Notes under the pieces: model-generated
What the model was told of the DNA's origin: nothing
Database searches by the model: none
Seen by the model: only the letters and a program-made list of their open reading frames with translations
Position numbers and translations under genes: made by a program
In this document: piece after piece, positions 38,605-50,733 of the stretch
Position numbering within the stretch: position 1 is the stretch's first letter
Layout: every line of letters begins with the position of its first letter
Source: Chrysomallon squamiferum
Lineage: Eukaryota > Mollusca > Gastropoda > Neomphalida > Peltospiridae
DNA: 64,000 nt
Reading direction: 5' to 3'
Assembly: GCA_012295275.1 (NCBI GenBank)
Contig: CM022673.1
Location: forward strand, 12,808,288-12,872,287

Positions 38605-38690
38605 ACGTTTTCTCTTCCTCCTTAACTTTTTCCCACTCTTTTTTCTCTGCCTATTTTTCTCTTTTTCTCTTTCACTATTTATTCCACTCT
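38400..38690. repeat. Polypyrimidine tract with (TC)n
   Basis: Nearly 290 bases almost free of A and G except for scattered interruptions, with pure (TC)n at about 38545-38599. Confidence 0.95.
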
Positions 38691-38765
38691 GCCTATAAAA
38701 TTTGCCATAACATCCTGCCAGGCTTAGCACTAAATCAACAGATTTCTCTGAGAAATCATGTGAAC

Positions 38766-39010
38766 CGGAGAAAGAGAGGGAAAGAAAGAGTGTATAGAGA
38801 AAGAAATAGAAAGAAAGAAAAATATGAGAGAGAGAGAGAGAGAAAGTGTCAGAGATACAGAAAGAGAGAAAGAGAAAAAGAAAGAGAATGACAGAGAGAG
38901 AAAGAAAGAGAGAGGATGAGTCTGAAAGAAGGAAAGAAAGAAAGAAAGACACAGAATGCAAGAGAAAGAGAGACACAGAAACTAGAAAGGAAAGAGATAT
39001 TCAAACAAAC
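38766..39010. repeat. Polypurine tract (GAGA/GAAA)
   Basis: About 245 bases of A and G with few interruptions. It is the rough complement of the pyrimidine tract 75 bp to the left. Confidence 0.93.
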
Positions 39011-40195
39011 AAAAGTAAAGAAAAATAATTTAAACTATTTGTTATTGAAAATATTTCCACAACATCTAATTTATTACAATAAAAAACATAATATAATTCT
39101 GTTGGTATTTTCTAAAAATATAAAATCAATATTTTTAAGTAAAAGCCAACATAAAAGACTTTGACCTTTTTAACATTGTTGTTCCAGATTTTATGTCCTA
39201 AACGAGCTCTTTCATATCCGATTGTTTCACCTTGTAGTCCTGACTCTGATTTTTTTTTTTTTCCCCTCTGTTCCTGGTTTCTTCAAACACACTGAACCTT
39301 TAACCATGTTTATTCATTGCATTAGTGTGCATGATTTAATGCAGGAGAAATTAAAACAACAGATATAACGGAAAAGTCAATATACCTTCTCCTTGCTGCA
39401 TTTGTATTACGTCAAAAATGTATTTCTGTGCATGGAACTGCAGCAGCCAGATGTGTGATATGATTTGTTTTTTTAAATTTAATAATAGAAATTATAGAAA
39501 TAGAAAGAAAGTGTATGTATTAAAAGTGATGACAGTGTATGTTGTGTGTCTGTGCATATGATGATTAGTGATGATGATTGTGTGTGTGTGTGTGTGTGTG
39601 TTTCTTGGTTGTTTCTTTTGGGTTTCTTTTATTATTATTATTATTATTGTATATGTGAGAATGTTTGTGTATGGATATACTTATAAATATGTATGTGTTT
39701 GTGTATGTAAGTATTGGTGAATATGGTTTTCTTAGTCTATATACAAATATGTTTATCTTTTTATCTTTATTGCTGATGATTTTATAGAGCTACTATTATA
39801 GAGACAGAGAGGGATAGAAAGAAAGAGAGAGACAAAGAGGGACACAGAGAGAAGAAAGAGAGACAGAGAAAGAAAAGCAAACATAGAGAGAGAGAAAAGA
39901 AGAAAATGAAAACTATTATGAAAAGAAATTAACTGAAAAATTATAGATATAGAGAAAGTAATATACAAAATCATCATTTGTACTAGTAACCTTTTGTAAG
40001 AATTTTTAAATTTTCAAATTTTGTAAAACATCTTTGAGTCCAAACATAGAAAACTGATTTATAATCTGAAGTCCTTGTTATGAAGCTGTTGACTATTTGG
40101 TTGGTGAAGATTATAATAAAAGTGAGTGAAATAAGCCTGGAGAGACTTGCCTTCATGTGTGATTAGATGTGAAAACAAATCCTCACACACAGAGT
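39011..40195. other. Mixed AT-rich stretch
   Basis: (TG)n at 39581-39602, (ATT)n at 39631-39650, GAGA-rich purine sequence at 39800-39905. No gene evidence. Confidence 0.5.
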
Positions 40196-40224
40196 AAAAT
40201 GTCTGACACACGTAAACAGCAAGT

Positions 40225-40381
40225 AATCAGTCTTGTGTATGTCTGTATGTGTGTGTCTTCATGTTTGTGTGTATGCCTGTGTGGTGTATGTGTATATGTG
40301 TGTTTGTATCTGTGTTTGTGTGTCTGTGTGTGTGTATGTGTATAGATGCGTATGTGTATGTGTTTGTATGTGTATATGTGG
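40225..40381. repeat. TGTG/TATG simple-sequence field
   Basis: Interrupted (TG)n for about 155 bp. Confidence 0.9.
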
Positions 40382-40424
40382 GGAAAACAAAGGGAAAGAG
40401 AGTTTTGGAACCACAACAATGCTA

Positions 40425-40505
40425 CAAAAATTAAAAATTAAAAATTAAAAAATTAAAAAATCTGACAACTAAAACCTTCAATTAAAAACAATTAAAAACT
40501 TTAAA
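40425..40505. repeat. (ATTAAAA)-type A-rich repeat
   Basis: AAATTAAAAATTAAAAATTA and variants. Confidence 0.85.
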
Positions 40506-40747
40506 TCAATAAGGTCAAATAAAACTCATGGACAGACATTCACTCTTCTTCACATTCTCTATCATTACATTTTCCAAGTGCAGTAAAAAAATGCGATTTC
40601 CAGAATTCTGAAATCCATTGAGAAAAAGTGATGACATTCAGCAATTCTGCCTTGTGGCTATTTTCATTATTACCTGTCACTGCTTCTGTCATTGTCAAGA
40701 CATTTTTCCTCTGAGCATTTCTTGTTCAAATTAATTCAGCCAATTTT

Positions 40748-40975
40748 TAATGAACTTAGACACCAGATTTACTCAGATTGCTACAGAAAATATTTTTATT
40801 ATCAAACATATCCTTTAATTTTAATGATAAGAAAGTAAATTCTGATTTACTTTTACTGTTGTAATGAACTTAAACACTAACTTTAACCAGATCACAACAG
40901 AAAGTATTTATATAACTAAATATATATTTTTAATGATGATATGAAATGAGATACTGATTTTGTTTTACTGTTGTC
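40748..40975. repeat. Old tandem duplication, 114-bp unit
   Basis: TAATGAACTTAGACAC at 40748 and TAATGAACTTAAACAC at 40862 start two diverged copies. Both end with TTTTACTGTTG and keep the order of CAGATTGCTACAGAAA/CAGATCACAACAGAAA between. Confidence 0.8.
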
Positions 40976-40987
40976 TATTTGTCTGTT

Positions 40988-41018
<31 letters not shown>

Positions 41019-41021
41019 TGA
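40973..41021. repeat. (GTCT)n tetranucleotide
   Basis: About 12 units with GTTT variants. Confidence 0.93.
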
Positions 41022-42195
41022 GTTGAAGGTTCATGCAAGCCTTTCTTGAGCACTTAGTGTTAGCTTGTTAAAATGTAAATTAAACAGAAGACATTAACAG
41101 TTAATCACGAACAGAATTTACAAGAGAATCAGATAGCAGATTTTTTTAGCCCAGAACCTGCCACCTTTGAAGCATATAGCTTAACCATTCAAAGACAGCT
41201 TAAGATTACATGACCAGTATATAACCTGCTGTGTTCTGATTTTAATAATATTTTCATTAATGCAGATTACAATATTCGGAGTTATTTATTCATAAAGAAA
41301 GATCAACAACAAAAATCAGCCTTGTTCTAAGCAGCATGGACTAGCTGGTTCTCCTAAAACTCTAAAATAGCCACTTTTAATTAACTTATTTTTACTGCGG
41401 TCTCCTGCAGGTTCAATGCAACAATCCCACGTCCCTTCGGGCCCAGTATATCAAGATTGTTAATAATTTTTCTATGAATAAAAATTAAATAATTTTGGCG
41501 CAGTTGAATTTTGAGTTCTGTCTGTGAAATGTGATCTGATTGGCAACACAGAATGAAAACTGACTTGAGATATACAGAGCTTGCTTTATGAGATAAATAT
41601 TCTTTGAATATGAATTATATCTCTTAATTCAGGGTTTATTCTTCATTTGCATTTTGATTACAGGGTATATATTACTGTTAGTTATTTATGTATGTACAGT
41701 CAGATATATACATATATACAAAATATGTATACATGCAGATAAATATACATACATAGACACATACATGCAGACAATAATAATAAAATTAAAAAATGCATTA
41801 AAATAATAACTTTTTTTTCTACAAATGAAGGACAAAAACTAATAAAAATACTTAATTACACAGCTGAACTTTGTAAATGAGGAAATAATATTACCCTGGG
41901 GACTAATATATCTGTGTAAGATTTCAGTATGGATAACTCAACTGCTTGTTTTCAAATTTTTATAATGTTGTTTTAAAATATCTTGTAATGTTGTTCTCTG
42001 TCAAAAAGAACTTGGAACAATATTTTGATTTAAGATCATGTTTTCTTCCTAAACATTTTTTCTTCCTGTGTTGAAATCATTTGTAATGTCCTGGAGATTT
42101 CAGAAACTAACTGAAACAAAATCACAGAATGCTTTTTTTTTTTTAATTTAGGGTTGACATAAAATGGAATAGTTTTTGCATTTACAAATATGTTG
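41022..42195. other. Unique non-coding stretch
   Basis: Complex text at 41130-41220 resembles old interspersed repeats (CCTTTGAAGCATATAGCTTAACC). CATA-rich at 41690-41775. No gene. Confidence 0.4.
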
Positions 42196-42197
42196 TA

Positions 42198-42756
<559 letters not shown>

Positions 42757-42783
42757 AAAAAAAAAAAAAAAAAAAAAAAAAAA
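42757..42783. repeat. Poly-A tract
   Basis: 27 consecutive A. Confidence 0.93.
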
Positions 42784-43145
42784 GCCATTGAAACAGTCAA
42801 CACTTTTGTGATGGAAATTTTCACCATAGACCTCTATCACTTCTCCATTTCCTTGGAGACACTCACTTCCTGTCTTTGTTTCTAACGGCAACACTCTGCA
42901 CACTTTGGACAGGTTATTCAATTTCTCAGGTTATTCTCCCATCATCACAGCTCACTGTTGTGTCCATTAGCAGTCCAGCAAGTGGGACCCATGTCAAAAA
43001 TTAGATTGCAATTACTGTCATTGAATGCTTAGTGAAATGGTTATTGTCATTACAGGAGCTGACTGTGGTATAAACACAATTTGGCAAACTTACACAGGAC
43101 ACTGGGGCCAGGAAAATATCAATTTTTATACAGCAACCAGTTCAG
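42784..43145. other. Unique block of balanced composition
   Basis: Complex sequence without a frame (for example 43018-43100, AATGCTTAGTGAAATGG, GGAGCTGACTGTGG). May be regulatory or an old repeat. Confidence 0.3.
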
Positions 43146-43376
43146 TGTGTGTGTGTGTGTGTTCTCCAAAGAGTGTTTTGTTTAGCAATAGTGAGGGAAT
43201 TGTTTCACCTTTCTATTACTGTTGTTGTTGTTGTGGTTGTTATTATTATGCCAGTTATTATTATTGTTATTACTATTATTATTAATATTATTGTTGTTCT
43301 TGTTGTTGTTGTCATTATTGTTATTACTGTCATCATCATCATCATTATTATTATTTCATTATGTCTGTTATATATT

Positions 43377-43436
<60 letters not shown>

Positions 43437-43558
43437 CATGTCTACACATATTCAGCTTCACAAATGTTTTATCAACTCTTCACAATGCATATGCAAATAC
43501 ATATACACACATACAAAAACACATAAAAACGTATGCACACAAATATGCACACAAACAG

Positions 43559-43590
<32 letters not shown>
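43146..43590. repeat. TG, GTT/ATT, AT and CA repeats in succession
   Basis: (TG)n 43147-43162; GTT/ATT/ATC units 43216-43360; (AT)n 43388-43420; CACA/CATA-rich 43424-43588. Frames through it are translated repeats. Confidence 0.9.
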
Positions 43591-43591
<1 letters not shown>

Positions 43592-43880
43592 GAACTGGTA
43601 CTATCAACATTGGCCAAACTGTGCCTCAATGAAAGGTTATCAACTGTCTAGTCTGTGATCACCTCAAGAGATGATAACAAACTTCAAAGACAAAGGATGG
43701 TTTAACAACTGTCTTAATGACAGACAAAACATCCTTAGTAAATTATTTACAAGTCTCATATCAAAGAAAACATCACACTTGTTATCTTCTCCAAGTGATG
43801 ACCTGTTCAAAACCAATCAAATAATTAGGTGCAGTTTTACAGTCTTGAACATCCTCACTATTCATATATATAGAGATGGA
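43591..43880. other. Unique stretch
   Basis: A 78-codon frame (43671-43907) runs into GACA repeats and lacks recognisable domains, so it is not called. Confidence 0.4.
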
Positions 43881-44089
43881 CATACTGACAGACAGACAGA
43901 CAGATAATCAGATACATAGGCAGACAAACAGATAATCTGATGCACAGAGATAAAAAAAAAAATACTGGTAGACTGATATATTGAAAAAAGAAATAAACAA
44001 ATATATATATTAACAGTAAGACGCACAAACAGACAGTGGTAGATAGATAGACAGACAGACAGACAGACATACAGACAGATAGAGGTAGG

Positions 44090-44141
<52 letters not shown>

Positions 44142-44320
44142 TAGATAGACAGATAGATAGATAGATAGATAGAAAGACAGACAGACAGACAGATAAGCAG
44201 GTAGATAGATAGATAGATAGATAGGTAGGTAGGTAGGTAGGTAGGTAGAAAGACAGATGAATGGATGAATGGATGGACAGTGAGAAGGACAGACAGACAG
44301 AGAGATAGATAAAAAGAAAT
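43881..44320. repeat. GACA/GATA/GGTA tetranucleotide array
   Basis: Blocks of (GACA)n at 44051-44069 and 44090-44141, (GATA)n at 44140-44172 and 44205-44223, (GGTA)n at 44224-44247, then ATGG/GACA variants. The minus-strand 161-codon frame is Ser/Leu/Cys/Tyr repeat translation. Confidence 0.95.
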
Positions 44321-45155
44321 ATGACTAGGTTAAATGACATCAAACTGTGTTAAACCTCATATAACATACCTCAGAAATAAAATAAATTTCTGTTTATCTA
44401 ATTAATATTAAACTGCAATGAAATCTGGGAAATCTTATAAAATCACTTCTATAAATGTGATACAAATCGAGGATTCACAAAATAATGAAATAATTTATTA
44501 TTTGAAATTCCTCTCAAAAATTTTTTTGCTATGTGCTAACATCAGTTAAAGGTCAGACACACTATCAGAGCTTTCCACAGAATACACAGACAGTTAAGAG
44601 AACAAAACCCTTTAGGTAAGGTATTAACTGCTAATGCTATGGAGAAGTCAAATTAACAAGACACATTCTGCGTAAGTGCTGTTTATTTCCCTTGTGATTT
44701 GTAAATTAATAACTCTGTATGTTATCAAATCACTATATAAATTATTTTCTACAGTTTATGACTGCCCAAACATTAATTTATCAGTCACATTAATCCTAAC
44801 AGAGTTATTGCCCTTCATTATTTTTAAACTAAATAAAAACAAGCATCATTATATGAAATAATATTTTCATTATATTAAAAACTAAAATGTAATTTAAATG
44901 CAAACTTTTAAAATAATTAAGAAAAACATTTAAAAAAAAAAAAAAAAAAATTATTCATTGAAATTAGAATTTATAATGAAACAAATAAAAAAAGAAAAAA
45001 AAGAAAGAAATTATAATTCTTATAAATGATTGTTTAATTTAACAAAATTTCGACACAGAGATATAGTTTTGATATAAAACATTCCACTCTTACCACCTGG
45101 GTTATTCTTACCAGTTAGCAGGAAGAGATCTTTTATTTGCTGATTTTGCATTTAC

Positions 45156-45157
<2 letters not shown>
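44321..45157. other. AT-rich non-coding stretch
   Basis: Includes poly-A 44932-44950. No gene evidence. Confidence 0.4.

Positions 45158-45188
<31 letters not shown>
45158..45188. repeat. Poly-T tract
   Basis: 31 consecutive T. Confidence 0.93.
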
Positions 45189-45189
<1 letters not shown>

Positions 45190-45700
45190 GTAGACCATTT
45201 GGTGAGATTTGTTTAGATTGGGAAATGACAGTAAGCTAAAAAGGGAGATAAAGCAAGATGAACAAAATCTTGGATGTATTTATCTCCCTTACATAGCAAC
45301 AAACATGTATTTCATTCCAAATTGATTATATATTTCTTAATTGTTATATAATATAATAAAGCATGTACAAAATGTTTAAATATACTTTAGGAAGATTGCC
45401 AACACTTAGAAAACCAGGTATTTCATTATTTGTATACATGTTTTCTGTTTAGCTGCCTTTATTACTCATCTTCTGTACAGACACTTGAACTGATTTATCA
45501 TGAAACTGACAGAAGACTGACAGCAAACTGGCACAAATGTGACAGCAACCTGACTTCATATTGACATCAAGCTTTACAAAGAATAATTAATAAATGTCTC
45601 TAACTGTATGTTAATATAGAAACTGGACATAAACTGGAAACCAAAAAGCAGGTGATGCCATCCCCTTTAGAGTCCCCATGTCAATCACTGTTTATATATT
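45189..45700. other. Unique stretch with a diverged ACTGACAG motif series
   Basis: GAAACTGACAGAAGACTGACAG..AACTGGCAC..GTGACAGCAACTGAC at 45500-45555 is a short degenerate repeat of about 17-20 bp. Otherwise unremarkable. Confidence 0.4.
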
Positions 45701-45711
45701 GTTATTTAATA

Positions 45712-45736
45712 TATAGATAGATAGATATATAGATAT

Positions 45737-45804
<68 letters not shown>

Positions 45805-45807
45805 GAG

Positions 45808-45838
<31 letters not shown>

Positions 45839-45890
45839 GATAGGAGGAAGGCAGACAGACAGATGGATAGACAGATAGAGAGATAGATGT
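45712..45890. repeat. (GATA)n microsatellite
   Basis: About 30 GATA units with GATATATA, AAGA and AAATA interruptions, ending in GACA/GGAA variants. Confidence 0.96.
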
Positions 45891-46449
45891 ATATAATTAT
45901 AATGTTTAAGTCCATCATAAATATTTTGTTTGACTGTTTTCACATTACTCTGTGTTTTGAAATGTAAATTATAATGTCTGTATGTCTAATTATGTTTTCT
46001 TCAGACACAAAATTAAAACATTCATATGCAGGACTCCATTACAACCCAGACACAACTCACTGATACATGTTACAGAGACAAGCGCATTGATGTTAATTGA
46101 GATAGTTCAGAAAAGAAAGAGAAAGATTACTGAGTGAATGTCACACAACAAGGAACTGATTTGCTGTGAGTGCTGATTATTCTGTCTTGATGGTATTATT
46201 TTATTAATATATACAAAAAATCACTGATATTATGGAAATCTGGTTCATGTCTGTGCACACAAAACTGCACAGCCTGGTTTTCGTAACTGACTCCCATGAA
46301 AGATGGGAAAATTGTGCTAATGAAGCTAAGAATAAAAATATAGTGTTTTTATAAATAATAGGTTTTGTCTGGTGCCTAAAAAAAATTGAAAATTGAAAAA
46401 ATAGAATTGTAATAATGTACATCTGCCTTGATTTAAGTTAATTTTGTTA
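45891..46449. other. AT-rich non-coding stretch
   Basis: No feature recognised. Confidence 0.4.
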
Positions 46450-46451
46450 AC

Positions 46452-46500
46452 ATTCATCCATCCATCCACCCATTCATTCATTCATTCATTCATTCATTCA
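46452..46500. repeat. (CATC)-(ATTC) tetranucleotide
   Basis: CATCCATCCATCCACCC followed by about seven ATTC units. Confidence 0.93.
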
Positions 46501-46604
46501 GGACATGGGGGGAAATACACAGGGAGATGGCATCCCATTTCTATCATTGCTTAAAATGGTTATGTAATGACTGGTTTCATTCACACCTCTTCTTTTTTCT
46601 TTTT

Positions 46605-46649
46605 AATGCTCTCTCTCTCTCTTTCTCTGTTATTCATGTTCTTGCTCTT

Positions 46650-46692
<43 letters not shown>

Positions 46693-46812
46693 CTCTCTAT
46701 CTCTTTCATACTCTTACTGTTTCTCTCTTCCCTCTCTCTCTCCTTCATACTTTCATTCTTTCTCTCTCTCTTCCCCTGTGTTACTCTTTCTTGCTTTCTC
46801 TCTCTATTTATC
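46605..46812. repeat. Polypyrimidine tract with (CT)n
   Basis: Imperfect CT-rich sequence with pure (CT)n at about 46651-46689. Confidence 0.93.
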
Positions 46813-46824
46813 TACAGATGTAAC

Positions 46825-46965
46825 AGAAAAGCCATTTTGTTTCAGTTTACATCTTGTCAGGTAATAATATGGTAAAGCATCCATTTTGTTCCACACTGAA
46901 TTTATTGTAAGGTGTGTCTGCTCAGCCATCTTGTTTCACACTTAGTTTCAAAGTGAGGTGAGTGA
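46825..46965. repeat. Three diverged copies of a GCCATTTTGTTTCACACT unit
   Basis: GCCATTTTGTTTCAGTTTAC, TCCATTTTGTTCCACACTGA and GCCATCTTGTTTCACACTTA occur about 45-50 bp apart, each followed by a GT(C/A)AGGTR-like end. Confidence 0.7.
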
Positions 46966-47990
46966 CTCCTCAAATTACATTACTCTAAATGAAACACTTA
47001 CACTAAGAGATTTTTCTAGTGACTGAACTGAAACACAGAGTGACTGTAATTTCTTAGTCATGAAAAATATAATCACTGTTATTTGTTATTTCTGGGAAAT
47101 AAATGTAAACTGATGAAACTATATTAAATTTGTATAGTAAATTGTAATATATACATATATATATATATATATATAAATCATAATATATGTTTGTGTATGT
47201 GAATGAATCTGTAAAGTATGAAATACCTGCTAAAAAGACAAATTTGAGATGATAAATAAATTTACAATAAACATCACAACTGGTTATTGTTACCATTGGA
47301 TTATTAATATAAATGACTGAAAATTACACACAATTAATTTTGCTTTATACTAACCAAAAAGGTTAAGGGACATGAATTTTCACTATAAATTAAAAAAATA
47401 AAAGCTATGGCTACATCAGTAATTACAGAATCAAACTATGTTGTTAGTCAAACCATTACAAAGAGTGTAAATACAATCAGTGTTTGACTCACAGTTAACT
47501 GGAAGAAGATGTATAACAGAATTAAAATAGACTGAATTTAGAAAAACAAAATCTGTTTATGCTTAGTAAGACACATCACAGAGGATTTCTTGAAGTATGA
47601 ATGTGCTCATCAGCATGTGACAAAAATGTTACATTTTGATTTACATGAAATAAAAACATTTTTTTCTGGATCTAGAAGGAAGGAAGAAGAAGAAAAGAAG
47701 AAGAAGAAGAAGAGATTAAAAAATCAATGAGTTGAATGTCATGATAGCTGACTTGGTTCATTCTGAATGACTTCTCCTAATTGGTGCAAGCCGGGTTGCT
47801 GTGGAGAGCTCTGGGAAGTGGAGGCATGTACAAACACAAGAATAATTAACTAGATGAAATGGTAAAGATGCAGTTCTGTGTGAATGGATGGGGAGAGTCA
47901 TGAATTGTAAACACTTTGAATGAAGCAATTAAAAGTATTGAATAGTAAAAATTTTGATAAATTAAAACTATTTAAGAAGACTGGTCCTTT
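46966..47990. other. AT-rich stretch; short complex island
   Basis: (TA)n at 47153-47175, GAAGAAGAA run at 47682-47713. The island 47740-47830 (CTTCTCCTAATTGGTGCAAG, CCGGGTTGCTGTGGAGAGC) is of balanced composition. No gene evidence. Confidence 0.45.
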
Positions 47991-47999
47991 GTTTTATAG

Positions 48000-49800
48000 T
48001 CAATACACAACACAAACAAGTCTTGTCTCAGGGTACAACACAAACAAGTTATGTACAGTGTACAACACAAATAAGTCATATCACAGAGTACAACACAAAC
48101 AAATCTTGTCTCAGTGTACAACACAAAAAGTCAAGTTTCAGTGTACAACACAAACAAGTCAAGTCTCAGTGTACAACACAAACAAGTCAAGTCTCAGTGT
48201 ACAACACAAACAAGTCTTGTCTCAGTGTACAACACAAACAAGTCAAGTCTCAGTGTACAACACAAACAAATCATGTCTCAGTGTACAACACAAAAAGTCA
48301 AGTCTCAGTGTACAACACAAACAAGTCAAGTCTCAATATACAACACAAACAAGTCAAATCTCAATGTACAACAGAAACAAGTAATGTCTCAGTGTACAAC
48401 ACAAACAAGTCGTCTCAGTTTACAACACAAACAAGTCGTCTCAGTTTACAACACAAACATGTCGTCTCAGTTTACAACACAAACAAGTCAAGTCTCAGCG
48501 TACAACACAAACAAGTCAAGTCTCAGAGTACAACACAAACAAGTCAAGTCTCAGTGTACAAACAAGTCAAGTGTCAGAGTAACAGAAAAAAGTCTTGTTT
48601 CAGTATACAACACAAACAACTCTTGTCGTAGTGTACAACACAAACAAGTCTTCAATAGTGTTCAACACAAACAAGTCTTGTCACAGTGTACAACACAAAC
48701 AAGTCTTGTCTCAGTGTACAACACAAACAAGTCTTGTCTCAGTGTACAAACAAGTCAAGTCTCAGTGTACAACACAAACAAGTCAAGTCTCAGAGTACAA
48801 CACAAACAAGTCTTGTCTCAGTGTACAACACAAACAAGTCTTGTCACAGTCAACTCAAAGAAGTCTTGTCTCAGTGTACAACACAAACAAGTCTTGTTTC
48901 AGTGTACAACACAAAAAAGTCTTGTCTCAGTGTACAACACAAACAAGTCTTGTCTCAGTGTACAACACAAACAAGTCTTGTCTCAGTGTACAACACAAAC
49001 AAGTCTTGTCACAGTGTACAACTCAAACAAGTCTTGACTCAGTGTATAAACAAGTCAAGTGTCAGTGTAACAGAAAAAAGTCTTGTTTCAGTATAGAACA
49101 CAAACAACTCTTGTCGTAGTGTACAACACAAACAAGTCTTCAATAGTGTTCAACACAAACAAGTCTTCAATAGTGTTCAACACAAACAAGTCTTGTCACA
49201 GTGTACAACACAAACAAGTCTTGTCTCAGTGTACAACACAAACGAGTCTTGTCTCAGTGTACAACACAAACAAGTCTTGTCTCAGTGTACAACGCAAACA
49301 AGTCTTGTCTCAGTGTACAACGCAAACAAGTCTTGTCTCAGTGTACAACACAAACAAGTCTTGTCACAGTGTACAACTCAAACAAGTCTTGTCTCAGTGT
49401 ATAAACAAGTCAAGTGTCAGTGTAACAGAAAAAAGTCTTGTTTCAGTATACAACACAAACAACTCTTGTCGTAGTGTACAACACAAACAAGTCTTCAATA
49501 GTGTTCAACACAAACAAGTCTTGTCACAGTGTACAATACAAACAAGTGTTGTCTCACTGTACTACTCAAACAAGTCTTGTCTCACTGTACAACAAAAACA
49601 ACTCATGTCTCAGTATACAATACAAACAAGACATATCAGTGTACAACACAAGTTATGTCACAGTGTATAACGCAATTACGTCATGTACAACACAAACAAG
49701 TCATGTATAACACAAACAAGTCATGTATAACACAAACAAGTCTTGTCGCTGTATACAATAGAAACATGTCGTGTCACACTGTACAACATGAGTATTGTGT
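48000..49800 (+). repeat. 28-bp minisatellite array with higher-order repeats
   Basis: Roughly 60 or more head-to-tail copies of a 28-bp unit: TACAACACAAACAAGT followed by CTTGTCTCAGTG. The left third is rich in a variant with CAAGTCTCAGTG in place of CTTGTCTCAGTG. A distinctive multi-unit block containing AACAGAAAAAAGTCTTGTTT recurs at 48581, 49069 and 49424 (spacing 488 and 355 bp), so amplification also worked on larger blocks. Each canonical unit carries the odd palindrome ACAAGTCTTGT. The unit has no stop codon on the plus strand in any frame, so frames up to 307 codons run through it and all encode the same 28-residue period (YNTNKS, VQHKQV, CTTQTS). I regard these frames as by-products. 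Confidence 0.97.
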
Positions 49801-50160
49801 GATTAAAGATATCTAATTCACATCGCCATCACTCACCGCGACAACGCCACTCAATAACTGTCACCCGCTAATGATCGACGCGACATAAACGACATTGTTG
49901 CCGCTGTCAGCCAGAATACTCTTTAATTGCTTTTCTGTTCATTTGTATTTGCTTGCAACGATGCTGTCATTCTGTTTCTCCTGATATCACTCGGAGCGAG
50001 AGCCTGGCTATTTACTCTTATTAGTGGTACGGAGTTCGTATTGTCTCAATATATAACCTTACGCACGGCTCCAGGCTATTTTGACATTTCTTCAGAAATA
50101 ATTGGCATTTCCAGTTGTTGTAATTTTAGATAAATGCAAGATGTCTAGTGGGAAATTTTA
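49801..50160. other. CpG-containing unique block right of the array
   Basis: CTCACCGCGACAACGCC, ATGATCGACGCGACATAAACG and CGGAGCGAGAGCC show unusual CpG retention for this window. A 68-codon frame (49927-50133) is hydrophobic at its N-terminus but has no domain I recognise. The phrase CCTGGCTATTT/CCAGGCTATTT recurs at about 50003 and 50072. Confidence 0.35.
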
Positions 50161-50640
50161 AAACATAAATTATAAAATAAACTAACTTAGAAAAAATAAT
50201 TAAATTATGAATATATTGCTTCTTTTTTTTCTTTTTTTTAATGTGTATTTATTTGTATTGATTTTTCTTTAATTTTAATTTTAATTATTCTTATCATTTT
50301 TTATTTTTTATTATTATTATTTTTTTTATGTAAGGTATGTGTTAAATAACTTCATATATATTTTTTTAAATATTATTCCTATTCAAACACACAGATGTAT
50401 ATAATTTTAATATAGAATTATGGCATTTAATATAATAAAATAAAACAATCAGTCTAACCAAAAGAAATAAATTTTGAAAACAAAATTAAAATTCTTCTAA
50501 AATCATGTTAATTAATTTTCCTCAGTGGATACTCACTGTGTAATTTCCTTTTCAAAAAACTACTCCATGACTAGAACATCAAAGTGTTTTATGTGTTTTC
50601 ATATTTTATAAATATCCATCGGTGGTAATAGTTTTCACAT
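50161..50640. other. A/T-rich spacer
   Basis: Poly-T and ATT-type low-complexity sequence; no gene. Confidence 0.5.
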
Positions 50641-50647
50641 TCCTATT

Positions 50648-50659
50648 ACGCATGCGCGA
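50648..50659. promoter_or_regulatory. NRF1-like palindrome in a probable promoter
   Basis: ACGCATGCGCGA contains the perfect palindrome GCATGC within CGCATGCGCG, differing by one base from the NRF1 consensus GCGCATGCGC. It lies 75 bp upstream of the ATG at 50734 in a locally CpG-bearing segment, typical of TATA-less metazoan promoters. Confidence 0.45.
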
Positions 50660-50733
50660 AGAGTAACGTCCCTTGACAAACTAGACTGAAACTAATCTAT
50701 TTACAAATTGAGGGGCGTGACAGACAGTTTGTA

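Noticed and set aside
43858-44343. 161-codon Ser/Leu/Cys/Tyr frame on the minus strand
   Set aside because: Translated GACA/GATA tetranucleotide array with no unique sequence of useful length; the frames at 45692-45943 have the same origin.
49927-50133. 68-codon plus-strand frame with a hydrophobic start
   Set aside because: No domain, weak context and immediate neighbours are repeat; kept only as part of a CpG-bearing block.
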